59,384 nucleotides of DNA from Gnetum montanum (lineage: Eukaryota; Streptophyta; Gnetopsida; Gnetales; Gnetaceae), in NCBI GenBank assembly GCA_015680685.1, contig MNCI01029622.1, forward strand, positions 118,223-177,606. Direction: 5' to 3'. The translations under genes and the position numbers were made by a program. Shown here piece by piece: positions 1-11,582 of this stretch. The stretch's first letter is position 1. Every line of letters begins with the position of its first letter. The notes under the pieces are model-generated. The model was not told the DNA's origin and ran no database searches. It saw nothing but the letters and a program-made list of their open reading frames with translations.

Positions 1-1005
1 GGATTCACAGGCGCAACACCCAGATCGGCAGTGACCATGGCGGTTGTGTTTGAGTAAAAAGAATCCATTGATCAACGAAGTCAAGAGTAACTAATAATCG
101 AATCTAAAAGCAAATGGCTGGCAACAAAACGCACAAAAGGCTTTCTACCCTGTAGGATTTCAAAGAAATCGTCCTTGCGACCGATCTACACCACACGATT
201 GACCGTAGACTTCCCTAGAGGTATTAAGTCTATGGTTTAGGGTATAGATCTCTAACAGGGTTACCCGAAATATTTGGATTGGAGCCTGAAGGCCCTCCTT
301 CTAGCGCCAGATAACTGTAACGACGGAAAACGTCGGTAGCTGGAAAATACCGACCGAATCTCCGGCGTACACAGTTTTCGCCACGGATCCACGCGAGGGC
401 TATGCTGGAGAAAGCGAATCCGTGGCACCCTGAATGGTCTTGTCGATCAAACAGGGACTTACGGGTCAGTAAAACGATGCAAAGTGCGTAAAAGAAAGCA
501 ATCTGATTCGAGGGGGGGCCGTAATGCAAGGGGAAAAACGATTGCAACAATGATAATGCTAAACATGATGAAAGGAGGTTGACATGAGAGAAGCTCGTAG
601 CTTCAAGATCTGCGCTTTGACTTAAAATGTGTATCTTGTATAAGAGATTACACTGGGGAATCCCCAATTACAGGATATGAAACAAGCACAAAACAATAAG
701 CAAAACGGTCTAAACAGAAGTCCGATCTACCTCGTGGGCTAAAGCTGAGATGCAAGGCGGGCCAAGCTTTGACGTCTACCAATCAACTGTTTCTGATTGA
801 TAGAGTCTTTTCAGTAGAAGGATTACTCCTGTCACCGGTGCTCAAAGCGAACTGTACTCTGCTTCGGCTGTAAGGTGATGATGTCCACGATTGCCAAAAT
901 GCTGTTCTCTGTATCTCTGCCCCAAAGTGCTAAGTGCTCTGGTGCTCAGAAATATGCTTTTTTGCTTCTCTGATTTGCCAACCCTTGTAACTTTGTCAAC
1001 CGAGG

Positions 1006-1013
1006 TATTTATA
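1006..1013 (-). promoter_or_regulatory. TATA box of the minus-strand LTR
   Basis: The plus strand reads TATTTATA, giving TATAAATA on the minus strand inside the LTR, with GC-rich sequence just upstream. It lies about 255 bases on the gag-proximal side of the 49-bp repeats, so transcription would run leftward through the leader to the ATG at 38. Confidence 0.5.
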
Positions 1014-1267
1014 GGCCGCAACGCTTCATGGGAAAAGGCGCAACCCTGGTGACGTGGATCCCGGATGTTGCGGGTCCTGTCGACATGACCATTTTAAGTC
1101 AGACTATGACTACGTACAACACGCTTGCTTGTGTGTTGTGCGTGTGAAAAGCAGGCACATGCTGAGCACGCTTTAATTGCTTTCAGGCTGTATTACGCTC
1201 ATTCGCGTTGTGTTGCGTATATGAGCGTAATCTGGTGTACAAACAATAAGATCAACATTGTTTCATG

Positions 1268-1414
1268 CTCACTACGCAACTGTGTGTAACAAAGCGTAAA
1301 TAATGTACAACTTACGCTCCCTACGCAGCTGCGCGTGGTGAAGCGTAAGCAATGTATAAGTTACGCTCACTACGCAGCTGCACGTAATGAAGCGTAAATA
1401 ATGTGCAACTTGAT
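1268..1414. repeat. Three tandem copies of a 49-bp unit in the LTR U3
   Basis: Units begin CTCACTACGC or CTCCCTACGC at 1268, 1317 and 1366, exactly 49 bases apart, and each contains an AAGCGTAA core. They lie upstream of the minus-strand TATA box, the usual place for LTR enhancer repeats. Looser GCGTAA/TTACGC words continue on both sides (about 1190-1570). Confidence 0.85.
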
Positions 1415-1679
1415 AACATATGCCATGGTACGCACCGCCGCGTAATGACCGTAAAGACAAGTTAATCATGCACCACGAGGAAAAACGTCAAACTGTTGCG
1501 CTTCTCTAGACTCTGCCTTTGACTATTTTGGAGCTTATTACGCTTGTTACGCTGTCGTGCGTAATAGAGCGTAAACTTGTCTTGGAACAAAGCTGCTGCG
1601 CGCTCTCGCTTGAATTGCGAATCTTTTCCTGAGGCTGACTCGTAATTTTCATGGTGTTTCAGGAGAGACACCATAATTT

Positions 1680-3650
1680 CTTAAAGGGAAAATGGTCTAA
1701 GGATGCCCCACACGTTTTAAGTGAAATTGAGGGTGATGAACCTACCTTAGGTAGTCACCCACATAATGATGTTCCTTCCCTTGACTTTGGCCAAGGGATT
1801 GTGTATTAGAACCTTCATTCTACTATTCACAACCCAAGTGTTGATACCAATGGACACAGAGTCCAAAAAAGGAACAAGGGCACATGACAAAGGTGGGCAT
1901 TCTGATCGCAATCACGATCAAGGGAGAGACCACCAAAGAGAAGGTAGTAGACACCATCATGATGGTGGTTCTCCTTCTTCTTCACCCCCATCACCTCCTT
2001 CATCCTCTCCTTCCATGTCCAGACGTAGCCATAGAGAAACAGATCGTGAGGATAAGGGAAAACAAAGTGGAAGTCACAAACGAAACAACCAAGACAAAGG
2101 ATGAGGGCACTCTAGGGAATCATGCCATAGAAGAAGGGAGAGTAGGGAACCATGTAGACACCATAGATGCTATGAACGAGATGATCATGATGAACCCCTA
2201 CTCACCACACGAAGCATGATAGATATAACTGAGGCTATGAGAGTTCCAACAAGGCACCAAAAAGATAGTAGGATCAAGAGGCTAGACATGAATAACATCC
2301 CACGATTTAAAGGGGGATATAACGCTGATCCTCAAAATCACTTACAAGCATTTCATGATGTGTATGCCTTGAAAAACATAGAAAATAAGTGGCAAAAGCT
2401 TAAGTTGTTCCCAAGAACACTAATAAAAGAAGCTGAAAGTTGGTACTAGTCATTAGAATTGGAATCCATTCATAGGTGGAGTACGATGTTAGAACTGTTC
2501 AATGATAAGTACCAAATGTACTCCTGGGTATCTGACCTACAAAAGAAAATCCAAGGATGGAAACAAGGAAATCATGAACCCTTGGATGCTGCCATGGGAC
2601 ACTATTATGCACTTTTACATCGTTGTCCTAGCCATGGTTATTTGCAGCCGATCAACTACACCATCTCGCAGATGGGCTTAGGCATGAAACAAGAAGGACC
2701 CCTAGGACTTATGCCCAAGGAAGGTTATCTAAGCTTAGGTCCCATCAAATTCATAGACTACTGGAGCAAGTAGCTAAAGAAGAAGGGTAGCTACAAAAAA
2801 GAGAGTGTGTGAAAGAATACAACCGAGATCCTTTCCTCTGAAAAAAGGGAGTAAGATTTTGTGAGGATGAGGAAGAGTCACCACTCGAAGAGATGTTGAA
2901 TAGGAAAACCTTACCTATTCAAAAGTTAGCATCTGAAGTATCAACAAAGGTAGATCAAATGTGGGACTCCCTTGATAATAGGTTTCAAACTGTGCTCAAA
3001 GTAGTAGAGGAGTCTAGGGAGTGAGGTAGTGATCATGACAAAAGGAAAAAGAGAGAAGCAGAAAATGCACATAACAAGGGTACGGGGAAAGTTGCTATTA
3101 TTGAAGAGGTTGTGGACTCAGATACGAATGATGATAGTGGATGTGAGATCTATCAATACGATCATCCTAAGAGATGTTGCCCTGTAATCTCACATTTATA
3201 GGAGTCTGGGGTGTATGCACTTAATCCACATTTAAACAAACGGCAAACATCCCGATGGTTAACTTATCCCCAAGGTAACCCAAGGTAGTTCCACCAACCT
3301 TTAACGTATTATCCAAGTGGAACTCCACCACAACCAATGAAGCAACACCAATAGTGGCAGCACCCACAATCATGGGGAATGCCACTGCCAAGGCAACAAT
3401 ATCCTTACCAGCAACCTAACCCATATGGATACTACATGCAACATCCAACCTCTCCACATGACTCTATTGGTCAAGTTACTCCCCAACATCACTACCAGGA
3501 CCATGAGTACTATAGGACTTCCTCTCCTAGGGGTGACATTCCACAATTATACCATCCTTCCAAATTTGGCTGCATCTCTCCCACCAATAGCTCCATTACC
3601 ACCTGCTCCAACAATGAAAGGTGAACTCCCTACTCAGCCACAACAATGCA
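1680..3650 (+). pseudogene. gag remnant of the Athila-like element
   Basis: Frames broken by stops and shifts (1884-2219, 2216-2449, 2459-2773, then scattered to about 3650) encode a charged His/Arg/Ser-rich stretch and a capsid-like block (LKLFPRTLIKEAESWY, then LFNDKYQMYS). A zinc-knuckle relic follows at about 3142, CEIYQYDHPKRCC, whose second Cys is now Tyr. A Pro/Gln/Tyr-rich tail ends it. The copy at 17179-19123 matches it along its length. Its N-terminal part is missing because of the insertion at 1670. Confidence 0.75.
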
Positions 3651-3867
3651 ACACCACAAGGGCTGTTAATCCTCAAACTACTATTGGTTCTGATAATAGT
3701 ACAAAGAAAAGATCTTTCTTCAAAACCAATAGTCCAACCAAGCCTTTGCAACCTCAAGTGGCTGAGTCTTTGGACGTCTTCGTATCAACTAAAGCTTCAA
3801 AACCCCCTTTGAACTTAACACCGCATTCAACACATATGGTCATGTTAACACATGTCGTTACAAATTG

Positions 3868-4546
3868 GATCAAAGTTGGCCACCTTCCCAAGAAATTCTC
3901 TAATCCTGGGAGTCCCCTAATCTATCTACAAATCGCTGGGAATGAGCCATGCAAAGCTCTTTTGGATTCAGGTTCTGGTGTCAACCTAATATCCCAAGAA
4001 ATGTATAAGGCCTAGAACCTGGCCCCATTGAAAAAGAGCAATGTCTATTTAGAGTTAGCCAACCAGTCCATCACTATCCCCTTGGGATTAGTGGAGGACA
4101 TTGTTACCACTATTTGTGGATGGTCGTATCGAGCTAACTTCCTGGTGATCCAAGTGAATAACAGTAAGGAGGACTTCCCAATCATAATGGGAATGGCATG
4201 GCTAAGCACTATCGATGCATGCCTAGGTATCTGTGATCTTTCCCTAGAAATATCTAAGGAAAACACTTTTGGAAAGATCAAGAAGAAGAAGGTTCAATGC
4301 ATCGCATACAGTGACATAGGGTGCAATTGCGTGCAAAGATCATGGGTTGTGCAAAGTTTAGCATTTCCTACATGCAATCAATGTGCACAAACGATCAACA
4401 TACAAAGGTGCCTATATGTAGCAGCCACACGACAAGAAGACATCCAGTGGCTGACAGCTAATCAAGAAAGTAGCTCACTTATATGCATGGAACTAACTGA
4501 GGGTTTAACTTGCGCTTACATAGATAGTATTGATGCATTAGAGTAA
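3868..4546 (+). pseudogene. Aspartic protease remnant (retropepsin) of the Athila-like element
   Basis: The active-site loop LLDSGSGVNLIS (about 3958-3995) is intact in the frame ending at 4015. The following frame (4028-4546) carries FPIIMGMAWLSTIDA, matching the expected downstream strand of the protease, and then a region before RT that includes KIKKKK. A TAG after the EMYKA motif splits the two frames. In the family this enzyme cleaves Gag-Pol; the break should leave this copy inactive. Confidence 0.75.
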
Positions 4547-4597
4547 GTCCATCACCAGCTTCCCAGTTCTACCTTAGAAAACATCAACTAGGGGAAG

Positions 4598-6112
4598 TTG
4601 AAAATTCCCAAGAAATTTAAACAAGAGTCCATAGAGCTAAAACCATTACCCACAGGTATGAAATACATGTTCCTTAAGAATGGAAAACTGGTAATCATCA
4701 ACGCAAGTCTTGCTCCACAAGAAAAAGAAAGTCTACTCAAGGTAATAAACAAGTGGTCAAAAGCCTTCACCTGGTCATATCCAAAATTAACTAGAATAGA
4801 TCCTAGGATATGCTAGCACAGGATCTACATTGACTCCTCCATCAAGCCTCAAAAACAAACATAGAGGCGATTGAACCCAAAGTTGAAGCAAGTAGTAAAA
4901 GAAGAAATCGAACAGCTTCTAAAGGATGGGTTCATATACCCCATTGCTAATAGTGAATGGGTTGATCCCTTGGTAATCATGCCTAAAAAGGGAGGCAAAT
5001 GGATGGTGTGCATAGATTTTAGGCTACTAAACATGGCAACATTCAAGGATCATTTTTCGTTGCCATTTGTTGACCAAGTCTTAGACATAATCATAGGGCA
5101 TCACTATTATAGTTTTTTAGATGGCTACAGTGGATATAACCAAATACAAATAGCCCAAAAAGACTAAGCCAAGACTACATTCACCAGTCCTTGGGGAACA
5201 TTTGCATATAAACAAATGCCATTTGGCTTGTGCAATGCCCCTGCCATGTTTCAACACTTTGTTCTAAGCATATTCTAGCAACAGATAGGAAATGGTGTGG
5301 AAGTCTTTATGGATAACTTCTCCACTTACGAAGCAAGTTTTGATCAAGCCTTGGACTAGTTAGAGCAAGTGCTAAAAAGATGTGTAGAGACTAATCTAAG
5401 GCTCAACTAGTAGAATAGTCATTTAATGATCCAAGAAGGTGTAGTACTTGGGCATAAAATTTCACATGTAGGGATAGAGGTATACCCTAAGAAAATCAAG
5501 GTCATCCAAGGAATTACCCATCAACTGGAAACTATCAAGGACATTCGGTCATTCCTTGGACACACTGACTACTATAGGAGATTCATAGAGAACTTTTTAA
5601 AGATTTCCAAACCATTGGTAGAGCTAACGAAAAAGGACGTACCCTTCAAGTGGACCAAGGAATGCGAACTAGCTTTTCAAACTTTGAAGCAGAAGTTGGT
5701 AGAAACACCCATTCTACAAGCTCTTGATTGGTCTAGGCCATTCCATGTCATGACTGATGCATCCAACTATGCCTTAGGAGTCGTAATTACATAGTTAAAT
5801 GATCAAAAATGCCCTTATTACATCCACTGTGCAAGTAGAAGTATAGCTGGTGCACAACTTAACTACACTACTACAGAAAAAGAATTAATGGTTGTAGTGT
5901 TTGCACTAGAAAAATTTAGGCACTATGTATTGGAATATAAATTATTCATACACACAGATCATAGTGCCATCTAGTTCCTCATGAATAAGCCAATGGTAAG
6001 CCCCCATATTATACGATGGCTCGTAATCCTACAAGAGTTCAATCTAACAATGATCAATCATAAAGGCACCAAGAACATAGTTGCCAATCATTTATCTCTG
6101 TTGCACTAGGAT
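4598..6112 (+). pseudogene. Reverse transcriptase and RNase H remnant
   Basis: Recognisable blocks in order: DGFIYPIANSEWVDPLV, RLLNMATFKDHFSLPF, FLDGYSGYNQI (4871-5167), MPFGLCNAPAMFQ (about 5217), VFMDNFSTY (about 5303, where the YxDD-type catalytic motif reads MDN), LGHKISHVGIEV and FLGHTDYYRRFIENF (5426-5794). RNase H follows with FHVMTDASNYALGVV and FALEKFRHYVLEYKL to about 6100. In-frame stops occur at about 5164, 5276, 5791 and elsewhere. It would have made and processed element cDNA, but this copy is dead. The related element at 16238-23315 lacks the whole block. Confidence 0.85.
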
Positions 6113-6385
6113 AGCAAAGAGGACGAGTATCCTATTTTTGATCACTTCTCTGATGAGTTCCTCTTTGCCAATGTAGTGAATAATCAATCACCCATAGAGA
6201 CAACTTGGTATAGCAACATTCTTACCTATCTCCTTATCCAACAAACAGCACAAGAGTTAGACCTTAAGAAGAAACAACAGTTTCTTCATAGAGCCAAGTA
6301 CTTTATAAAAATCAATGGACAACTTTACAAAGTATGTCCCGATGGCTTGGTTCGATGGTGTGTTCCCAATAGAGATCAACTGTGA

Positions 6386-7409
6386 GTTCTCCAAGATGCT
6401 CATGAGGGCCCTTGTGGGGGTCATTATGCTGGGAGACGAATAGCCATTAAGATCCTGCTTGCAAGGTACTATTGGCCTACCTTATTCCAGGACACCCATC
6501 AATTTATCCAATCTTGTGAGCACTGTCAACATGATGGGGGAATGACTACTAGAATGGAGGGTCCGGAATAATGGATTCAACCACTAGAACCCTTTGACAT
6601 TTGGGGAATCAATTTCATGGGGCCCATTACACCAATGTCCAATGGAAAAGCATACATCATAGTTTCCATAGACTACTTAACAAAATGGGCTAAAGCAGTA
6701 GCTGTTAAAGATTGCACCTCATCTACAGCTGCACGATTTGTCCAACAACAAGTTTTCAATAGGTTTGGTGTTCCACGTGCACTTATCTCAGATAATGGTA
6801 CACACTTTATAGGTGCAACGCTTAGGGGTTGAGCACAAATTGACTACACCATACCACCCTCAAGCAAATGGTCAAGACAAGGTCACCAATAGGGAGATTA
6901 CTAAGATACTGACTAGAACCATTAGCAAATATAGGTGAGACTAGAGCACTAAGCTGAATGATGTTCTTTGGGCATACCACTCCACATGGAAACTCCCTGT
7001 AGGCTACTCTTCCTACGAGTTAGTGTATGGAAAACTTCCAATGCTTCCTATCCAAATTAAGCTCCGTACGCTAGCCACAGCATGTGGCCTCAACCTTGAC
7101 CTCAATCTAGCACAAAAATAAAGGTTGATGACTCTTAACTTGCTAGATGAGAACCAACTAGCTACCCTGTCATCTAATGAGTTGCATAAGGCATTTAATA
7201 AACAATTTCATGACCTAAAAATTAGGAGAGTTAAGTACCAGCCAAGAGATAGGGTTCTCTACTGGAATCCCACACATGTGTCACAGTGTACCAAATTTCA
7301 AACATTGTGGGAAGGACCTTACATTATCTATGCAAATTTTCCTTCAGGAGCCATGACCATATATAAACCTAAGAGCCCAAATAAGAGATTGTTTATCAAT
7401 GTGGAATAA
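6386..7409 (+). pseudogene. Integrase remnant of the Athila-like element
   Basis: The His/Cys zinc-binding region is visible at about 6390-6540 (DAHEGPCGGHYA ... CEHCQHDG). The core follows with WGINFMGP, where the first catalytic Asp is replaced by Asn, then SDNGTHF retaining the second Asp, then PYHPQANGQ and NREITKIL with the Glu. A short deletion lies just after THFIGA, at about 6825. The frame 7125-7409 gives the C-terminal domain with WNPTHVSQCTKFQTLWEGPY and ends in TAA. Catalytically dead by sequence. Confidence 0.8.
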
Positions 7410-9470
7410 ACAAAACCTTTCCATGAGTTTAGGTCAGCCAGAACATATGCTACCTCTGTAAGTGGGCAACCTTACTCATTATTTTGGATCTTCTCCTTCC
7501 AATTCAATCACGGGGGAGATGTCCACCCTTGATAATCATTAAAGGCCCTCAGTTCTTTCTAAATTTTTCTTTTACATATTTTTCTTTTACACATTTTTTT
7601 TTACATATTTTTGTTTTACCCTTTTTTTTGCACATTTCTTTAATCTTCTTGTTTTTTTTTTTACACCGTCGTTCATATTTTTATCATTTCTTTGTATGAT
7701 TACTTCATTTTGTTCATCACCCAATAAGTGTTCATGATGGTGGTATGAATAATATCATATTGATTGCTAATGTTTCGATTTTACCTTTGAAGTATGATGT
7801 TGATAATTAGGGTATGGTGCTTTTGATTAACAGGCAATGAGTCCATGTCGTTCATGCATCCATACATACCTATGGTTTTCCTTGGCTTGGAACTGTACAG
7901 TCCCTTCCTCTAATAAAACTGTTAATGAATTGGTGACTAGGTATTTCTCAAACTGAGAAAGGACTCAAAGGATGAAAAGGGTGTGACTTCAAGGCAATTC
8001 TATGCATTTGTGCTAGCTATTCTCTTGAGTGCTTGGACGCTTTTTGCTTGGATTTTCTGCCATTCTAATCATTCACCAAATTACCAGAAGTTGAGTACAT
8101 AAAAATAAGTCTTTGCATGGTGTGGTTCTCACACGAAAACCACAAAAAAATAGTGAGAATTCAAAGCACACCCCTTAGACACAATAATGATTTTGGGCTA
8201 CATGCGTTGGTTATGGCACTGGAAAGCCATGTTACCCATGCCTGAAGGTTTCCTCTACCTAAGGCCCCTTCTCACTTCCTAGTTCTCCCTCTTACTTTCC
8301 TCGAAGTGGTGGTGACTTTTTGTAGAGGCATTCTTGTTGCTTCAAGGGGATGGGCTAGTCAAATGTGTTGATGCGAGGTCACTAAATGTGGATTGTTGAA
8401 CCTGGGTTTGGAATGAGTTCTACTCGGTCATATTAACCATGAAACACACAAGGGACTTTACACAACCTTGTTCTTGGGTTTCCATTCCATTCTCTGCTCT
8501 CCATCTTTCTTTTCCATTTCTCACCTCATTGCTGGTTTTATCATTAGTCTGTATCTTGGTTGATGCATTGTTCTTCCTTGCTAATTTCTTATGGGTAAGT
8601 TTTTAACTCTTGCTTCCAATTGACATTCCTAAAGCCTACAGACTTTTTGGGTTGTGGGCTTGTTAGGGCACTAAAGGCATGAGCCTACTTTAGGGAGGAC
8701 CCACTGGCAATCCTTTTTGGTGCATTTGTTAATTTCTTTCCTTTAAACATTTCCTGCAATCAAGAACTTTTTGTTTCATCCCCATCTATGACATCCATCT
8801 TATTGATGTTGTTGTTGTTACTTTTTCTCCACCTTTCTTATTCCTTATCTTTTTCCACCCTATCGCTACTAGAGGTTTGCTCTTCATCATGGGGGCCCAG
8901 GCACAAATTTTTCAATTTCTCCTAACCCCTACACCTTAGGTAGTCACCAGTGTTAAAACTCCAAAACCAGTATCTACCATAACCACAACTTAGCCAATGC
9001 ACTTCACATCGAGGCAAGGTATTAACTACATGGTGATTTATCTATCCTTGCTCATTTGTGACTATATTTTATGTGCAGATGGCAATCATACAACAATGGA
9101 CTGGGCCTGGAGGAAACACTTAGGATGCACTGGAACTAGAACATTTGCAAAAGGAGCAAGATTGGTGGCGTGGCTATGGATGAACAACAAAAGGTGCAAT
9201 ATTTGCATCGGCAGCTGCATGTCTTATTCTTCTCTCTCTCTCCTTCTTCTTTTCCAGCTACCAAATAAGGTTGGATGTCATTTATGTATAGTGTTCACTT
9301 TTGTGGTCATGAACACTAATGCTGTCATGTATTGTATTGTTGATCTGTTCACTACCATGTTGAGTCAGTCAACCCGTTCCACCATCAAGGGTCATGCACT
9401 TAATAATCCCATACCTTCCCAATATTTTGTAAGGAACTAGAGGATGAGTTTTCATTCAATCATGGGGGTA
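7410..9470 (+). other. Post-pol 3' region of the Athila-like element
   Basis: About 2 kb between integrase and LTR with no long conserved ORF. It is T-rich at 7550-7680. It aligns along its whole length with about 20500-22539 of the sister element, so it is a genuine family component. Athila elements often carry an env-like gene here; none is recognisable. Purine tracts built on ATGGGGG or ACGGGGG recur at about 7510, 8890 and 9462. A pyrimidine tract ending CAG at 9257 precedes a short hydrophobic frame. The 147-codon frame 8997-9440 is not kept open in the sister copy. Confidence 0.6.
9459..9470 (+). promoter_or_regulatory. Polypurine tract next to the 3' LTR
   Basis: ATCATGGGGGTA immediately precedes the LTR start TGATGA. 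The same purine core and spacing precede the LTR at 22540, so this is the likely plus-strand DNA priming site. Confidence 0.7.
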
Positions 9471-10299
9471 TGATGAACCATGATATCGTGTACATGATAT
9501 CACATCCGTGATATCAGATCTACCATGCAATGTCGAATACCCGATATCATAGCCCATCTCCTTGTCTATAAATAAGAGGCAACGCCCTTGGTTTCCAGAG
9601 TTAGAAGTTAGTCCCTTAGCCAAACTCTTGCCATTTTCTCCTTCTAGAGTTAGAATTATCTCTGTGTGCCCGCAATAGGAGTCATAGAGTGAATGGATCT
9701 TTATTCAAGCATTATGTACCTGAGCACACTTTGTGTACAGCAATAAAGATGAACTTTATGATCAACCTTGCAACATATAGAATAGATTAATTAGTGTTAA
9801 TTCTTGTTTAATGCTTAATGCTTTCATAGTTAATTAATGATTTCTCTCACCCTAAAACTCTCTTAGTTAAATAAACTCAATACGACCACTTCGAGCATGC
9901 ATGTAGCGCTTGGTAACCCAGTAACGATTAGTGTTTTGTAATCCTAGCAGCGTTGCACTGGTTTAGGATGTGTACGGCAAGTGGGAACGGATATTGGTAT
10001 TAGAAGTACTTAAACCCTAGTTAATGAATAGTTAAATTAGATTAGTTACTTAGTTATTTCTCTCCCCCCTTCTTATTAGTGCAAGATATAAAACACATAA
10101 AATCCATAAAAATCATATGCCTCAAGCTTACTTAACTATACAACCGTGACATACAAGTAAGTTTGGGAAGACAACGATTAATCAACCCGTTATTATTCTA
10201 GGTAGGTGCATAGGCACTTAGTCCTTGCAATTCGATCGAATCATGCATGAAATGCTCGTATTCATATGGTTGAGCGTAGGGGTACCTCACCGCTCATCA
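9471..10299 (+). repeat. 3' LTR (829 bp) of the Athila-like element
   Basis: Starts TGATGAACC and ends CGCTCATCA. It aligns with the LTR pair at 16238-17033 and 22540-23315. U3 carries several GATATC palindromes (9480-9555) followed by TATAAATA (9567-9574). The bases after it (CCAAC) would be the right-hand target duplication, but the left partner is off-window. Confidence 0.85.
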
Positions 10300-10819
10300 C
10301 CAACATACCTAATTTCTTCAATGTACCGATGTCTAAAATCAAAAGAATAAATTGGAGAGAAATAAATGCATGAGTCAATGACCAAATCAATATCCTTAAA
10401 GATTAAATTAATGAGATTAGATATGTTCAAGAAGAACTTCATTACTCAAATCAAGGGTTCAGGACAAAGATGCAAAATATGTCCTAGGAAATTAGAAAAT
10501 TATCCCAAAGTTTAGAAGATACATGGTCAGACGTGCAAGAAACGATGGATTCCTTTGCGAATTCCATCAAGTAATTAACTAACCATCTCACTCAGCCTTC
10601 AAATCCTACCAACCCTTCACCTTAGGATCAACATCAAGATCGAGATCAACTTTCCCCTAAGGATCCACACCAAAAACAACCCCTACCTACTAGTGGATAG
10701 GATACCGAAATCCCTCTTATAGGCTATAAAGTTGAAACCGAAGGTGAGGAATATGGGAACTACCTTAATCCACCTAGAAAATCATTCACACAAGTTCATG
10801 CTAAGAAAGAAAAATTAGA

Positions 10820-11440
10820 TCATTATGATGAAGCCCCTGCATCTAGTGCTAAGGCAAATGATTAGCTTGATACATTGAAAAATTACTTCGATATGTTGAA
10901 TTTATCAAGTCAAGAACGTTTAGAGGTTACCTCCTTGTATTTAAGAGGACTTGTGTTAACATGGTGAAATGGACTAAGATCTCAAGGTTTGATTACAAAT
11001 TGGTTTAATTTTTGTAGAGATTTTGAATAGAAATTTGTACCCAATTCTCTTCTCAAAGAACGCAAAATGAGATTTGTTTCCTTAAGATTGGGAAGATGAT
11101 CCATAGATTATTACTAGAAGGAATTATATGATCTTTCTTGGTATGTAAGTTACTGAGATAAAGGAGAATTAGCTTGAAAATTCATTGGTGGACTACATGC
11201 TCAACTACATCCCCAAACATGAGCCCATAGTCCTCAAACAGTTGATGAAGCATATAGAATTACTAAGGATTATGAGGAATCCAATCAAATACTAGCTACC
11301 CTTCGACAAGAAACTCTTCAACAAACTACCTTTCCACAAGCAATGGTAGAGGAAACACTAACCAAAAGAGCTTGATTAGGATCAATATGTTTCATTTGTG
11401 GTGAAGATCATTTAAGATGAGACTACCCAAAATTTTGAGT
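10820..11440 (+). pseudogene. gag remnant of the chromovirus element
   Basis: Broken frames give a capsid-like stretch (LKNYFDMLNLSSQERLEV, then YLRGLVLTW) and, at about 11386, CFICGEDHLR followed by a stop and DYPKF. This is a CCHC knuckle whose last Cys has become Tyr. The region shows the usual Gag order but no usable ORF. The bases before it (10300-10820) look like leader or the start of gag and hold no clear frame. Confidence 0.6.
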
Positions 11441-11582
11441 AAAAATACAAAGGACCAACCAAATCAAGAATCAAAAACCCAATCCAAATATGAACAAAGG
11501 AAAATTTTCAACCACCACCATAGTCCTAAAGAAGATATCTACATCAACTAAATCAGGTTTGCATAAATTTCAATTTTCTTTA

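Larger units (their letters stand above)
1..1670 (-). mobile_element. 5' end of a minus-strand LTR retrotransposon (LTR, primer site, leader, gag start)
   Basis: Read on the minus strand, this stretch has the order expected of an LTR retrotransposon 5' end. The LTR starts TGTCTC at 1670 and ends GTTACA at 316. A short spacer follows, then a primer-binding-like TGGCGCTAGAAGGAGGG (309-293) and a roughly 250-base leader. An ATG at 38 opens a reading frame (MVTADLGVAP...) that runs off the left edge and is probably the start of gag. It abuts Athila-like sequence at 1671 whose upstream part is missing here, so it is inserted into that older element. The body and second LTR lie outside the window, so family and integrity cannot be judged. 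It looks younger than its host because LTR, primer site and ATG are all in place. Confidence 0.75.
316..1670 (-). repeat. 1355-bp LTR with TG...CA ends
   Basis: On the minus strand the unit begins TGTCTCTCC and ends CGTTACA, giving canonical TG...CA termini directly before the primer-site-like sequence. It contains a TATAAATA box (1013-1006) and, upstream of it, a 49-bp tandem repeat, as expected for U3. Several short minus-strand reading frames inside it look accidental. The paired LTR is off-window, so the ends rest on the TG/CA rule, the adjoining primer site and the break in homology at 1671. Confidence 0.7.
1671..10299 (+). mobile_element. Degenerate Athila-like Ty3/gypsy retrotransposon, 5' part off-window
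   Basis: Gag, protease, RT, RNase H and integrase remnants follow in gypsy order, then a 2-kb non-pol region, a purine tract and one LTR (9471-10299). It is close kin to the complete copy at 16238-23315, which shows that homology here begins inside gag at about 1680. The start is cut by the minus-strand LTR element ending at 1670. Assignment to the Athila/Tat side of Ty3/gypsy rests on the FLDGYSGYNQI reverse-transcriptase motif, the long post-pol region, and the tRNA-Asp-type primer site seen in its relative. Stops and frameshifts occur in every domain, so it is dead. Confidence 0.85.

Noticed and set aside
230-667. 145-codon minus-strand frame
   Set aside because: Lies across the LTR end, primer site and U5 of the minus-strand retrotransposon; no domain, and the structural elements explain the sequence.
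8997-9440. 147-codon frame as an env gene
   Set aside because: The equivalent region of the sister element (about 22075-22500) is not open in the same frame; only the short hydrophobic part is shared, so it is reported only as an observation.
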